Source: an uncultured Algibacter sp. (GTDB taxonomy: Bacteria > Bacteroidota > Bacteroidia > Flavobacteriales > Flavobacteriaceae). From it: a DNA stretch of 40,703 bases. How positions within the stretch are numbered: position 1 is the stretch's first letter; each line of letters begins with the position of its first letter. Positions 33,869 through 40,703 of the stretch are shown piece by piece. Location: the NCBI RefSeq assembly GCF_905480415.1, contig NZ_CAJQQI010000069.1, forward strand, positions 1 to 40,703. Direction: 5' to 3'. The translations under genes and the position numbers were made by a program. Under the pieces are notes generated by a model, which did no database searches, was not told the origin of the DNA, and saw only the letters and a program-made list of their open reading frames with translations.

Positions 33869-34462
33869 TTAATGACTCTTGTTTTTTAAACGGCGTTTGT
33901 CTCGCATCGCCCAATAAATGCCTTTTACATCGGAAGCCCAATTATCGTACATGAAAATAAGGGTGATTTCTTCAAAAGTTTCTAATAATCCAATGATAAT
34001 CATAATATAAAATAGGACATATTCTGGATTAAAGAATAGCGACCATAATATAAATAGACTTTGAAGCATTGCTGAAAGCTTAGCTAAATAGGTGTGAAAT
34101 GCTGTTGCTTTACCATATTTAAAATAAGCTATCCCCATTTGTAAAATATACGGAATGAATGCTATCAGTATTAAAACGAGGTTTGTTTTAATAAAATTAG
34201 TTTCAAAATAAAACAAACCTATTAATCCAACAATAAGCGTTACTTGGTCCCCAAATGAATCCAGTTGTGATCCTCTGGGACTGGTTATTTTTAGTTTCCT
34301 AGCTAAATACCCATCAATGGCATCAGTAGAATAACTTATTAAAAGAAGCCATGTAAAAAAAAGTTGTAAATCTAACCAAATTAGAAGCAATAAAAATGGC
34401 GCGGCAAATATTCGGTAAAATGAAAACCAATCAGCAATATTATAGTTTTTAAAGGTGAGCAT
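33869..34462 (-). CDS. CDP-alcohol phosphatidyltransferase
   Basis: 197 residues, about five to six membrane helices. The complete catalytic motif D-x2-D-G-x2-A-R-x8-G-x3-D-x3-D is seen as DAIDGYLARKLKITSPRG then SQLDSFGD, about residues 47-73. These enzymes swap CMP of a CDP-lipid for an alcohol (e.g. glycerol-3-phosphate or inositol phosphate). The acceptor cannot be told, and the gene is not clearly pgsA. It probably shares the Crp/Fnr-like promoter at 34753-34795, with a long leader containing a decayed gene. Confidence 0.87.
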   Translation of the reverse strand: MLTFKNYNIADWFSFYRIFAAPFLLLLIWLDLQLFFTWLLLISYSTDAIDGYLARKLKITSPRGSQLDSFGDQVTLIVGLIGLFYFETNFIKTNLVLILIAFIPYILQMGIAYFKYGKATAFHTYLAKLSAMLQSLFILWSLFFNPEYVLFYIMIIIGLLETFEEITLIFMYDNWASDVKGIYWAMRDKRRLKNKSH

Positions 34463-34530
34463 ATCTTTTCATTTTTTAATATCTACTTTTATTTCAGGTA
34501 TTTTGATAAGTTTGATATACCATTTGTTAA

Positions 34531-34746
34531 CTAAAGTTTCCCACTGTAATTTTGAATTGGCTGTGCACTCTGAAAGAATTTCTGAGACTTAAATTGTGCA
34601 TCTGTATCCCTTACTTTTTTTCCTAAAAACAGTCTTGTTATTTGAATTAAAATAAGAACAAAAACAACCAGTAAAATATACTTAAAATCACTTCATATAC
34701 TTGGGTTTTAGACAATCCAATCTTTAATGAATTCAATCCATTTCAT
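34531..34746 (-). pseudogene. Decayed small membrane-protein gene
   Basis: From an ATG at 34746 the minus strand reads MKWIEFIKDWIV, then stop TAA (34710-34708) and TGA (34695-34693). In the same frame it then continues as a typical membrane helix, YILLVVFVLILIQITRLFL, and a basic/polar tail (GKKVRDTDAQFKSQKFFQ), ending in TAG at 34533-34531. Between the two stops the +1 frame is open and protein-like (KTQVYEVILS), which suggests two compensating small indels. The layout (helix then basic tail) faintly recalls the N-terminus of small MscS-type channels, but nothing follows the tail. It keeps a good regulated promoter. Confidence 0.45.
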
Positions 34747-34752
34747 ATATTA

Positions 34753-34795
34753 TAAAGTTAACTGATGGATGTTATATTAAAAATGATGGATATCA
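34753..34795. promoter_or_regulatory. Crp/Fnr-like box between the CDP-alcohol PT unit and the 34849 lipoprotein
   Basis: Box TGATGGATATCA at 34784-34795. On the minus strand TAACTTTA (34760-34753) lies at the standard 23 bp and would transcribe the decayed gene and the two lipid genes. On the plus strand only a weak TTTTTTTA lies at 23 bp (34819-34826), for the gene at 34849. A degenerate copy, TGATggatGTTA, occurs 21 bp away (34763-34774). Confidence 0.6.
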
Positions 34796-34848
34796 TTTCA
34801 AGTTTAATTTTTTAATCGTTTTTTTAATTTAAGTTAAAATTGTAAATC

Positions 34849-35484
34849 ATGAAAAAACTAATTTATGCTTTTGTAATATTTACACTCCTAAATTGCTCAT
34901 CTACGAGAATGGTTGATAGTTGGAGGAGCCAAGAATATACTACTTATATACCTGAAAAAGTATTGATTATTGGGGTAACTGAAAATTTAACCGCAAGAAA
35001 AAAGTTTGAATCGCAATTAGCAACAGAATTAAAAAACAGAGGTGTTGAAGCGGTTGAAAGTTATGATGTGTTCACACCTACTTTTACTAGTTTGAAACAA
35101 ACTGAGGCCGATATTGAAAAAGAAGTAGGGAAAATATATAATACTGGTTTTGATGCTATTTTGATATCGGCAGTAAAAGGGATTGATGAAAAAATGACTT
35201 ACACTGGAGATCGGTACAGAACAGATTATTATTGGCGTCGTTTTGGACGTTATTACTATCTCTATCAAGATGTATATTTTGACAGTGGATATTATAATAA
35301 ATATAATATTTACACTATCGAATCTTCTCTCTATAATTTAAAAGATAATAGTGATAAATCATTAGTTTGGGTGGCATCATACAATGTCGTGGATACTTCT
35401 TCAATTAATACAACTATTAATGATTATGTGAAAGCCATTATAAAATCATTAGAAACTCAAGGTCTAATTGATAAAATCTATTAA
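34849..35484 (+). CDS. Lipoprotein of unknown function
   Basis: 211 residues with a lipoprotein signal (MKKLIYAFVIFTLLNCSST, Cys16). The mature part begins TRMVDSWRSQEY and has an alpha/beta region near 40-75 (KVLIIGVTENLTARKKFESQ, then LATELKNRGVEAVESYDVF), recalling DUF4136-like or nucleotide-binding envelope lipoproteins, followed by a Tyr/Arg-rich loop (about 120-150, many YY pairs) and a short C-terminal alpha/beta part. Role not known. Converges with the 35490 gene, 5 bp between stops, and no clear terminator. Confidence 0.7.
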   Translation: MKKLIYAFVIFTLLNCSSTRMVDSWRSQEYTTYIPEKVLIIGVTENLTARKKFESQLATELKNRGVEAVESYDVFTPTFTSLKQTEADIEKEVGKIYNTGFDAILISAVKGIDEKMTYTGDRYRTDYYWRRFGRYYYLYQDVYFDSGYYNKYNIYTIESSLYNLKDNSDKSLVWVASYNVVDTSSINTTINDYVKAIIKSLETQGLIDKIY

Positions 35485-35489
35485 TCCTG

Positions 35490-35999
35490 TTAAGGTTTTA
35501 ATAATGGATCTAAACGTTCAATAATTAAATATGTATTAGAGGCTGTGTTTTCTAATTTAGATTCGCCAGTTATAGCATCGATACCTTTCATTTTGAATGA
35601 CCCTTGTCCAGAAGTTGTTAACACTACAATCTTATTGTGGTATGCTTGTGTTCGATCTATAAAAGCTTTTACATCTATCGGAGGTTTCCAGTTTTCCCAA
35701 GTATGCATAATAACTAAAGCAGTCCAGTTTTGAGGGTCTGTTTCTGATAAAGACGATATATCTATCACTTTGATGAATATTGAATCTGGTTGGTAAAACT
35801 CAACAATATTTTTAGTGATTTCGTTTTTAAACGCGCTGCCTTGTGTAGCGATTATAAGTTTGCGCTCGAGCTTTGACGTGTTAACTTCAAAGCTTTTTGC
35901 AGTATCCATCGAATATTGGTATTTATACCAAAATGCAAAGAGTAAAAACAGTAACCCAAGCATAATAATTGATAACGTTATCTTCTTTTTATTTGTCAT
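35490..35999 (-). CDS. Membrane-anchored flavodoxin-like-fold protein
   Basis: 169 residues. Single N-terminal membrane helix (ITLSIIMLGLLFLLFAFWY, about 7-25), then an alpha/beta domain with a flavodoxin-like order of strands: RKLIIATQGSAFKNEIT (phosphate-loop position), WTALVIMHTWENWKPP, and NKIVVLTTSGQGSF. This recalls flavodoxin-type and NADPH-quinone-reductase folds, but the FMN phosphate loop is atypical, so cofactor binding is unproven. Probably faces the periplasm. Monocistronic under the box at 36079-36090. Confidence 0.6.
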   Translation of the reverse strand: MTNKKKITLSIIMLGLLFLLFAFWYKYQYSMDTAKSFEVNTSKLERKLIIATQGSAFKNEITKNIVEFYQPDSIFIKVIDISSLSETDPQNWTALVIMHTWENWKPPIDVKAFIDRTQAYHNKIVVLTTSGQGSFKMKGIDAITGESKLENTASNTYLIIERLDPLLKP

Positions 36000-36047
36000 G
36001 GCTTATTGGGATGTACATTATTATGTTCATGATATTAAATTTATTTA

Positions 36048-36090
36048 CTAAAATATAGTTTGCCAATACGCTGTGTAATGATATTGGTCA
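36048..36090 (-). promoter_or_regulatory. Crp/Fnr-like promoter of the flavodoxin-like gene
   Basis: Box TGATATTGGTCA at 36079-36090, 23 bp from TATTTTAG (36055-36048) on the minus strand; leader about 44 nt. Confidence 0.65.
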
Positions 36091-36104
36091 TTTATTACCT
36101 ATAA

Positions 36105-36147
36105 TGATTAATATCATTGTACAAATTGTGCTTTATTGATTTCTTTA
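36105..36147 (+). promoter_or_regulatory. Crp/Fnr-like promoter of the 36167 lipoprotein gene
   Basis: Box TGATTAATATCA at 36105-36116, identical to the shared box at 24500; 23 bp later TTTCTTTA (36140-36147), a weaker -7 element. Leader about 15 nt. The divergent box is 26 bp away, start to start. Confidence 0.58.
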
Positions 36148-36166
36148 TAGAGTTAAAAAGATAATC

Positions 36167-36553
36167 ATGAAAACACTTAAATTTTATTTTGTTGCATTTT
36201 TACTTATCATTTTTATGAGTTTAGAAAGTTGTGGACCTGTAATTATTTCTTCAAGACCAAGCAATCCACCACCACCATGGTTTTACCCTAATAGAGTTCT
36301 GAATGTTAGGTATGTATACTTTCCAGATTATACCATTTATTACGATTTAACCCTGCGTAATTACCTGTATCTTAATAATAATGTTTGGATTCGTGTCAAT
36401 GCATTGCCATCACGATATAATGGGCTAGATTTTAGAAGATCTAAAAAAGTTCGTATTCATGATTATTTTGACAATAATATTAGAACATACCACTCTAAAA
36501 GACGTGTTAGTGACACAGAAAGTCGAACAAGTACAAGCAGAAGTAGGAGGTAA
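36167..36553 (+). CDS. Small basic lipoprotein
   Basis: 128 residues. Lipoprotein signal with lipobox LESC (Cys22). The mature protein opens with a Pro-rich segment (SRPSNPPPPWFYPN), then a Tyr/Asn-rich core (YVYFPDYTIYYDLTLRNYLY) and an Arg/Ser-rich end (TSTSRSRR). The Tyr-rich core and basic tail resemble small outer-membrane-associated lipoproteins of Bacteroidota, but no family could be named. Single-gene unit. Confidence 0.65.
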   Translation: MKTLKFYFVAFLLIIFMSLESCGPVIISSRPSNPPPPWFYPNRVLNVRYVYFPDYTIYYDLTLRNYLYLNNNVWIRVNALPSRYNGLDFRRSKKVRIHDYFDNNIRTYHSKRRVSDTESRTSTSRSRR

Positions 36554-36762
36554 GGACATTGGATTTTTTAAGTAATCAGTATTTAAAAATCATTATGTGT
36601 TCTTATCTTATAACTATTTCAATTGTGTTCCAGGAAAGGTTTTGTTTTTTAATTTGGCGTTTCCCAATGGTTTAAGTCCATAGTTTATCTTGATTCTTAG
36701 AGATTAATAATGACACTGATTTACATGTACCATTTGAAATACGTTACTCATAATAAACTTAC
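36554..36762. other. Intergenic stretch before the BON gene promoter
   Basis: About 210 bp with no protein-like frame or clear hairpin. One TGAC half-site followed by a poor match (36711-36722) is the only notable sequence. Confidence 0.35.
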
Positions 36763-36805
36763 TGATATATATCATTTCATATTTTAGGTTGCAATAATAC
36801 ATTTA
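36763..36805 (+). promoter_or_regulatory. Crp/Fnr-like promoter of the BON gene
   Basis: Box TGATATATATCA at 36763-36774, fully symmetric, 23 bp from TACATTTA (36798-36805); predicted start near 36810, leader about 34 nt. Confidence 0.72.
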
Positions 36806-36843
36806 AACTGTTATTCAGAATATTAATTAAAATTCATTAAATT

Positions 36844-37497
36844 ATGAGAACAGATTCAAAAATTAAAGAAGATGTGCTAGAGGAATTAGCATGGCAACCT
36901 AACATTGACGAAACTCAAATAGGAGTGGTAGTTGATAAGGGTATTGTAACTTTATCAGGTACAGTTGATAGTTATTCAAAGAAGATTACTGCAGAAAAAG
37001 CAGCAAAAAGTGTTTTTGGTGTTAGAGCGGTAGCAGAAGACATTAAAGTGCAATATGGTAAAAGCTATCAAAAAACAGATTCTGAAATTGCAAGAGCTTC
37101 GGCTGATGCTTTAAAATGGAATACTTCCGTGCCTGAAGATAAGATCAATATCAAAGTTGAAGATGGCTGGGTTTATTTATCAGGAGCAGTTATGTGGGAT
37201 TATCAAAAACAAGCAGCTAAAAAAACTGTAGAGAAATTGGCAGGGGTGAAATTTGTTTCAAACACTATTTCTATTGAACAACCCGTAAAACCTATCGACA
37301 TTAAGAATAGAATTACTAAAGCATTTAAACGCTCTGCAGATATTGATGCAAAAAATGTAACGGTAGCAGTGGATGGTCATACTGTGAAATTAAGAGGCAA
37401 AGTACATTCACTAGCAGAAAAAGAAGATGCTAGAAAAGCAGCGTATTTTGCGCCTGGTGTTTACAAAGTAGAAAATGAACTTGAAATTGTATATTAA
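36844..37497 (+). CDS. Triple BON-domain protein
   Basis: 217 residues composed of three BON domains (about 1-70, 75-145 and 148-217), each with the typical beta-hairpin IGVVVDKGIVTLSGTVDSY, INIKVEDGWVYLSGAVMWDY or VTVAVDGHTVKLRGKVHSLA followed by a helix with EKAAK/KKTVEKLAGV-like sequence. BON domains (OsmY, Kbp type) bind phospholipid surfaces or K+ and occur in osmotic and stationary-phase stress. No signal peptide is visible, so it is probably cytoplasmic. Monocistronic with its own promoter and terminator. Confidence 0.93.
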   Translation: MRTDSKIKEDVLEELAWQPNIDETQIGVVVDKGIVTLSGTVDSYSKKITAEKAAKSVFGVRAVAEDIKVQYGKSYQKTDSEIARASADALKWNTSVPEDKINIKVEDGWVYLSGAVMWDYQKQAAKKTVEKLAGVKFVSNTISIEQPVKPIDIKNRITKAFKRSADIDAKNVTVAVDGHTVKLRGKVHSLAEKEDARKAAYFAPGVYKVENELEIVY

Positions 37498-37508
37498 TTT
37501 TTAAACGC

Positions 37509-37553
37509 AATGACCCATTATATACTAGTTGTATATAATGGGTCATTTTTTAT
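37509..37553 (+). terminator. Terminator of the BON gene
   Basis: A perfect 17-bp stem (37509-37525 with 37531-37547), 5-nt loop, followed by a T-run. The minus side lacks a T-run, so it serves the plus-strand gene only. Confidence 0.85.
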
Positions 37554-37607
37554 TTATGATTTTTGGAATTTTTAATAATAGCAATTAAGGGCAGAGAAAG
37601 CTAAATA

Positions 37608-39587
37608 TTAATCCATCTTAAAACGAAGAAGTCTTAATGCATTAAGTACGACAACGAGAGTTGAGCCCTCATGAAAAGCAACCGCTAACCCTATATTCGT
37701 AAGCCCCAAAATTGTAACAGGAATGAGCAAGCCTACTACGCCTAAACTTATCCAAATATTTTGTTTTATTATGTGTTTGGATGCTCTACTCAATCCTATT
37801 ACAAAAGGTAAGTTCTCAATTTTATCAGACATTAAAGCAACATCGGCCGTTTCTAAAGCAACATCGCTTCCTGCAGCTCCCATTGCGACGCTTACGGTGC
37901 TTAATGCCATAGCTGGCGCATCATTTACACCATCGCCAACCATGGCTATTTTTTTATATCTTTTAATTAATATTTTAATGGCATCGACTTTATCTTCTGG
38001 CAGCAAATTTCCTTTCGCTTCTGTCAGGCCTATTTGTTTCGCAATAGCATCACCAACATTTTGATGATCACCAGTAAGCATAACCATGTATTTAATTCCA
38101 ATTTCTTTTAGTTTCTTTAGCGTAGCCGCTGCTGTTTTTCGAGGTAAATCCATCACACTTAGTAATCCTATAATGGCATCCTTATAAGCTACAAGCATGA
38201 CTGTGTGTCCATTTTCCAAAAGATTAACCATTTTAGAAATAATGCTCGCTTCGATATTTATACCTGAATCTTCCATCAACTTTACATTTCCAATGTAAAC
38301 GGTATTGCTATTATAAATAGCACGTATTCCTTTTCCTTGAATGGCATTAACGTGAGATGCTTTATTTTGAGATTCCATGTTGTTATGTGCTTTTATATCC
38401 TTTGCTATAGCTTTTGCAAGTGGGTGATTACTTAAGCTTTCAACTTCGAGAACTAACTCAATAAACTTGTTTTTATCAAAATTGTTTAGCGGAATGATGT
38501 TTGTTAGTTTTGGTTTTCCCTCCGTTAGCGTTCCTGTTTTATCAAATGCAATCGTGGTAATTTCACCTAAATTCTCTAACGCTCTTCCGCCTTTAATAAG
38601 GACCCCTTTTTGTGCTGCTCTTGCTATACCACTTAGTACAGCACTAGGTGTCGAAATGGCTAATGCACAAGGGCTTGCTGCTACTAATACTGTAATAGCG
38701 CGATATAAACTTCTATTAAAACTTTCATCAATTACCAAATAAGCAAAGCATAATAACAAAACCACAATTATGACTAATGGGACGTACCATTTTTCGAACT
38801 TTTTGGTGAGTCTTTGTGTAGGCGATTTTTGAGTTTCTACCTCACTTACCATTTTAATTAATCTGGAAACAGTAGAATCTTTATTTAGTTTAAGAACTAA
38901 AACTTCAATGCTATTATCGCCATTAATAGTTCCAGTAAATACAATGTGCTTTTTATCAATGTCTTTAAACATTGGTAAATTATTAATAGTATCTATAGAT
39001 ACCTTATCTACAGGGATGCTTTCTCCAGTTATCGGAGCTTGATTAATACTGCTGCTACCACTAATAATAACACCGTCTGCAGCAATTTTTGTATTTGGTT
39101 TTACAACAATAATATCATTTAGACAGAGACTTTTTATAGGTATTTCTTCAAGTTTACCATGTTTCTTTATGAGTGCTGTTTTTGGGGATAGCTTACCTAA
39201 GGCTTCAATAGACTTTTTGGCTTTATTCATGGCGTAATGCTCTAAAGCATGTCCTACACTAAACAGAAATAAAAGTAATGCGCCTTCTGCCCATTTATCA
39301 ATATAGAAAGCTCCTGCGGCAGCCGCAATCATCAAAAAATCGATATCAAAACCACCCTTAATGATTTTTTTATAGGCTTGAATGGTTATAAAGTAGCTTC
39401 CAAAAAAATACGAGATGATATAACTTGATAAAAAATACCAGTTTGATAAATTTGTTAGTTTTTGAATAAAAAACCCTAAAAGAAGGAATAGGCCACAAAG
39501 ACTAGCAAAATAAAGTTCCGTTTTCGGTTTTGAGCTGTATTTGCGCTCATGAGTTTCATCTTTCATAGTCGTTAAGATAACCTCCAT
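37608..39587 (-). CDS. P1B-4-type heavy-metal P-type ATPase
   Basis: 659 residues from the ATG at 39587 (another ATG at 39566 is possible). Exports a transition metal using ATP. Actuator-domain TGES in APITGESIPVD, phosphorylation site DKTGTLTEG near 347, MLTGDH, and GDGVNDAPA. The subtype is shown by Ser-Pro-Cys in AASPCALA near 304-306 in place of CPC, and HEGST in the last membrane segment. This is the P1B-4 pattern (CoaT/CtpD/PfeT; Co2+, Fe2+ and related ions). No N-terminal Cys-rich metal-binding domain. Follows cbpM by 112 bp on the same strand; no Crp/Fnr-like box found. Confidence 0.92.
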   Translation of the reverse strand: MEVILTTMKDETHERKYSSKPKTELYFASLCGLFLLLGFFIQKLTNLSNWYFLSSYIISYFFGSYFITIQAYKKIIKGGFDIDFLMIAAAAGAFYIDKWAEGALLLFLFSVGHALEHYAMNKAKKSIEALGKLSPKTALIKKHGKLEEIPIKSLCLNDIIVVKPNTKIAADGVIISGSSSINQAPITGESIPVDKVSIDTINNLPMFKDIDKKHIVFTGTINGDNSIEVLVLKLNKDSTVSRLIKMVSEVETQKSPTQRLTKKFEKWYVPLVIIVVLLLCFAYLVIDESFNRSLYRAITVLVAASPCALAISTPSAVLSGIARAAQKGVLIKGGRALENLGEITTIAFDKTGTLTEGKPKLTNIIPLNNFDKNKFIELVLEVESLSNHPLAKAIAKDIKAHNNMESQNKASHVNAIQGKGIRAIYNSNTVYIGNVKLMEDSGINIEASIISKMVNLLENGHTVMLVAYKDAIIGLLSVMDLPRKTAAATLKKLKEIGIKYMVMLTGDHQNVGDAIAKQIGLTEAKGNLLPEDKVDAIKILIKRYKKIAMVGDGVNDAPAMALSTVSVAMGAAGSDVALETADVALMSDKIENLPFVIGLSRASKHIIKQNIWISLGVVGLLIPVTILGLTNIGLAVAFHEGSTLVVVLNALRLLRFKMD

Positions 39588-39699
39588 CAATCAAGTTTAA
39601 TTTTTTATTTATGTAGGGCTATAAAAGCAAGGTTTCAAAGTCCTCTTTTTTATAATCTACAACATCTCTTAAGTTGAATTCAATTAGCCTTTTTTAAAT

Positions 39700-39996
39700 C
39701 TAAAAATCCTCATATAATCGTAACCTGTTGTTTAAGGTTGTTATTTCTTTTCTCAAAGAATTTACTTGTTCTAATAAGTTGTAAATAGCATCAATACCTT
39801 CAATATTTATTTCTAAATCATAATGTAAACGCACAATTTTTTCAACCTCTTTTATTTGTGCTTTGTGTATATAGAAATCATCTTTTTCAATGGTTAGTTC
39901 TATTAGCTGAAACTCTTGCAATGTGTTTATAAAGGCAACAGGTACTTTGTAATGTTCACAAACTAAATCTATGGGTATTAAATCTTTTGTTTTCAT
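39700..39996 (-). CDS. cbpM: Chaperone modulator CbpM
   Basis: 98 residues, MerR-like helix-turn-helix fold. Begins MKTKDLIPIDLVCEHYKVPV and contains the family's IEKDDFYIHKAQIKEVEKIV and RLHYDLEINIEGIDAIYNLL segments, plus a C-terminal coiled coil (SLRKEITTLNNRLRLYED). CbpM proteins bind the J domain of CbpA and restrain its co-chaperone activity. The ATG overlaps the stop of the DnaJ-type gene by one base (TAATG), so they are translationally coupled, the arrangement known for cbpA-cbpM. Confidence 0.9.
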   Translation of the reverse strand: MKTKDLIPIDLVCEHYKVPVAFINTLQEFQLIELTIEKDDFYIHKAQIKEVEKIVRLHYDLEINIEGIDAIYNLLEQVNSLRKEITTLNNRLRLYEDF

Positions 39997-40703
39997 TATG
40001 CACGTAGTGTTTGTAACTGTTTAATTAATTCTTTTTCTTTATCTGAAAGCGTCTTAGGTAATTTAATTTGATAGGTGATATATAAATCCCCAAATTCATC
40101 CACTTTTTTATACTTAGGAAACCCTTTGCCTTTAAGCTTTACTTTTGTTCCATTTTGAGTTTCTGGTTTTATATTGAGCTTTACTTTGCCGTTAAATGTA
40201 TCTACCATGAGTTCGCCTCCTAGCAGAGCCGAGTATAAATCGACATCTAAAGTAACATAAAGGTTGTCTTTGTCTCTTTTAAATTTTGAATGGTTTACAA
40301 TTGAAAATTGGATTAATAAATCACCATTAGGTCCATTATTAATACCTTTGCCACCGTGACCTTTTATTTTAATAACTTGCCCATCTTGTACTCCTGCCGG
40401 AATGGTAATTCTAATGTTTTTCTGGTTAACCGTTAACGTGCGTTTATGTGTTGTATAAACATCTTTTAAGTCTAGCCTAAGCTCAGCATTAAAATCTTGC
40501 CCCCTAAATTTTACTTGTCTATTTCCAGGGCCCGAAGCTCTGCCACCAAACATGTTTTCAAAAAAATCAGAAAACTCTTCTTCGTTATATCCACCAGTTC
40601 CTCCGCTATACGTTTTTTGATATTGTTTTTGTTGATTTGCTTTTTCATATTCTTCAGAATGCTGCCAATGCTCGCCATATTGATCATACTTTTTGCGGTT
40701 TTC
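39996..40703 (-). CDS. cbpA: CbpA-type DnaJ co-chaperone (partial, N-terminus beyond window)
   Basis: The frame is open to the last base, so the J-domain start is cut off; 235 residues are visible. The visible sequence starts with the end of the J domain (ENRKKYDQYGEHW), then a Gly/Phe-rich linker (YSGGTGGYNEEEFSDFFENM), and two DnaJ C-terminal beta domains (about 75-235 of the fragment) with IPAGVQDGQVIKIKGHGGKG and LKGKGFPKY. The Cys-rich zinc finger is absent, which makes it CbpA-like and not DnaJ. Supplies clients to DnaK. Its 3' end is coupled to cbpM. Its promoter is outside the window. Confidence 0.92.
   Translation of the reverse strand, partial: ENRKKYDQYGEHWQHSEEYEKANQQKQYQKTYSGGTGGYNEEEFSDFFENMFGGRASGPGNRQVKFRGQDFNAELRLDLKDVYTTHKRTLTVNQKNIRITIPAGVQDGQVIKIKGHGGKGINNGPNGDLLIQFSIVNHSKFKRDKDNLYVTLDVDLYSALLGGELMVDTFNGKVKLNIKPETQNGTKVKLKGKGFPKYKKVDEFGDLYITYQIKLPKTLSDKEKELIKQLQTLRA

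Noticed and set aside
34763-34774. TGATggatGTTA as an additional box
   Set aside because: The second half differs from RTCA and no -7 element lies 23 bp away on the minus strand; kept only as a degenerate copy.
39578-39589. TAACctccATCA near the metal ATPase start
   Set aside because: One half-site is imperfect and it overlaps the start codon, so it cannot be an activator site with the block's geometry.
20695-40703. Calling the right half a mobile genomic island
   Set aside because: No integrase, transposase, tRNA-end repeat or clear composition shift seen; only the regulatory pattern distinguishes it.
1-40703. CRISPR arrays, rRNA, IS elements, prophage genes
   Set aside because: No regularly spaced direct repeats, rRNA-like stretches, transposases, terminal inverted repeats or phage proteins were found.

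Overview
The window reads as a chromosomal piece of a marine-type Flavobacteriia/Flavobacteriaceae genome (Bacteroidota). Support: strongly AT-rich DNA, Bacteroidota-type promoters (TTG, about 19-20 bp, TAnnTTTG) instead of -35/-10 boxes, no strong Shine-Dalgarno sequences, many lipoproteins, and flavobacterial versions of ClpC, GyrA, UMF1-type MFS and DUF4097 proteins. No phage, IS element, CRISPR array or rRNA was seen.

Left half (1-20770): housekeeping. A cut aroQ, lpdA, a type II NADH dehydrogenase, a duplicated NTF2-like secreted protein, lipoprotein MsrB, an M48 metalloprotease lipoprotein, an MFS transporter, an ECF sigma / membrane protein / DUF4097 operon, clpC, gyrA, a TPR protein, an NlpC/P60 hydrolase with a thiolase, a PgpH-like 7TM-HD phosphohydrolase, then tRNA-Ser(GCT) and tRNA-Pro(TGG). 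Many units end in strong hairpin terminators.

Right half (about 21.1-40.7 kb): a dense block of stress and envelope genes. It holds DUF2953 + GerW/YtfJ, an L,D-transpeptidase, a 57-residue membrane protein (found by hand), a degenerate heavy-metal-associated protein, a CBS-pair protein, a small helical protein + UbiB/ABC1 kinase, a coiled-coil repeat protein, a patatin phospholipase, an MlaE-MlaF-MlaD lipid transporter, a tandem Usp protein, a PNPOx-family flavoprotein, a membrane metallophosphoesterase + CDP-alcohol phosphatidyltransferase, two lipoproteins, a membrane-anchored flavodoxin-like protein, a triple-BON protein, a P1B-4 metal ATPase, and CbpM with a zinc-finger-less DnaJ (CbpA type, cut by the window end).

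The main discovery is regulatory. Twelve exact copies of a 12-bp Crp/Fnr-like palindrome, TGAY-N4-RTCA, lie in the short intergenic gaps of this block. Nearly all sit exactly 23 bp upstream of a TAnnTT-type -7 element and give predicted leaders of about 15-70 nt. One box serves two divergent genes symmetrically, and two other divergent pairs have one box each. I infer that one Crp/Fnr-family activator, not encoded in the window, switches on the whole block as a stress, low-oxygen or dormancy regulon that remodels envelope lipids and peptidoglycan and protects protein and metal homeostasis. A decayed membrane-protein gene (34531-34746) still has an intact copy of this promoter.
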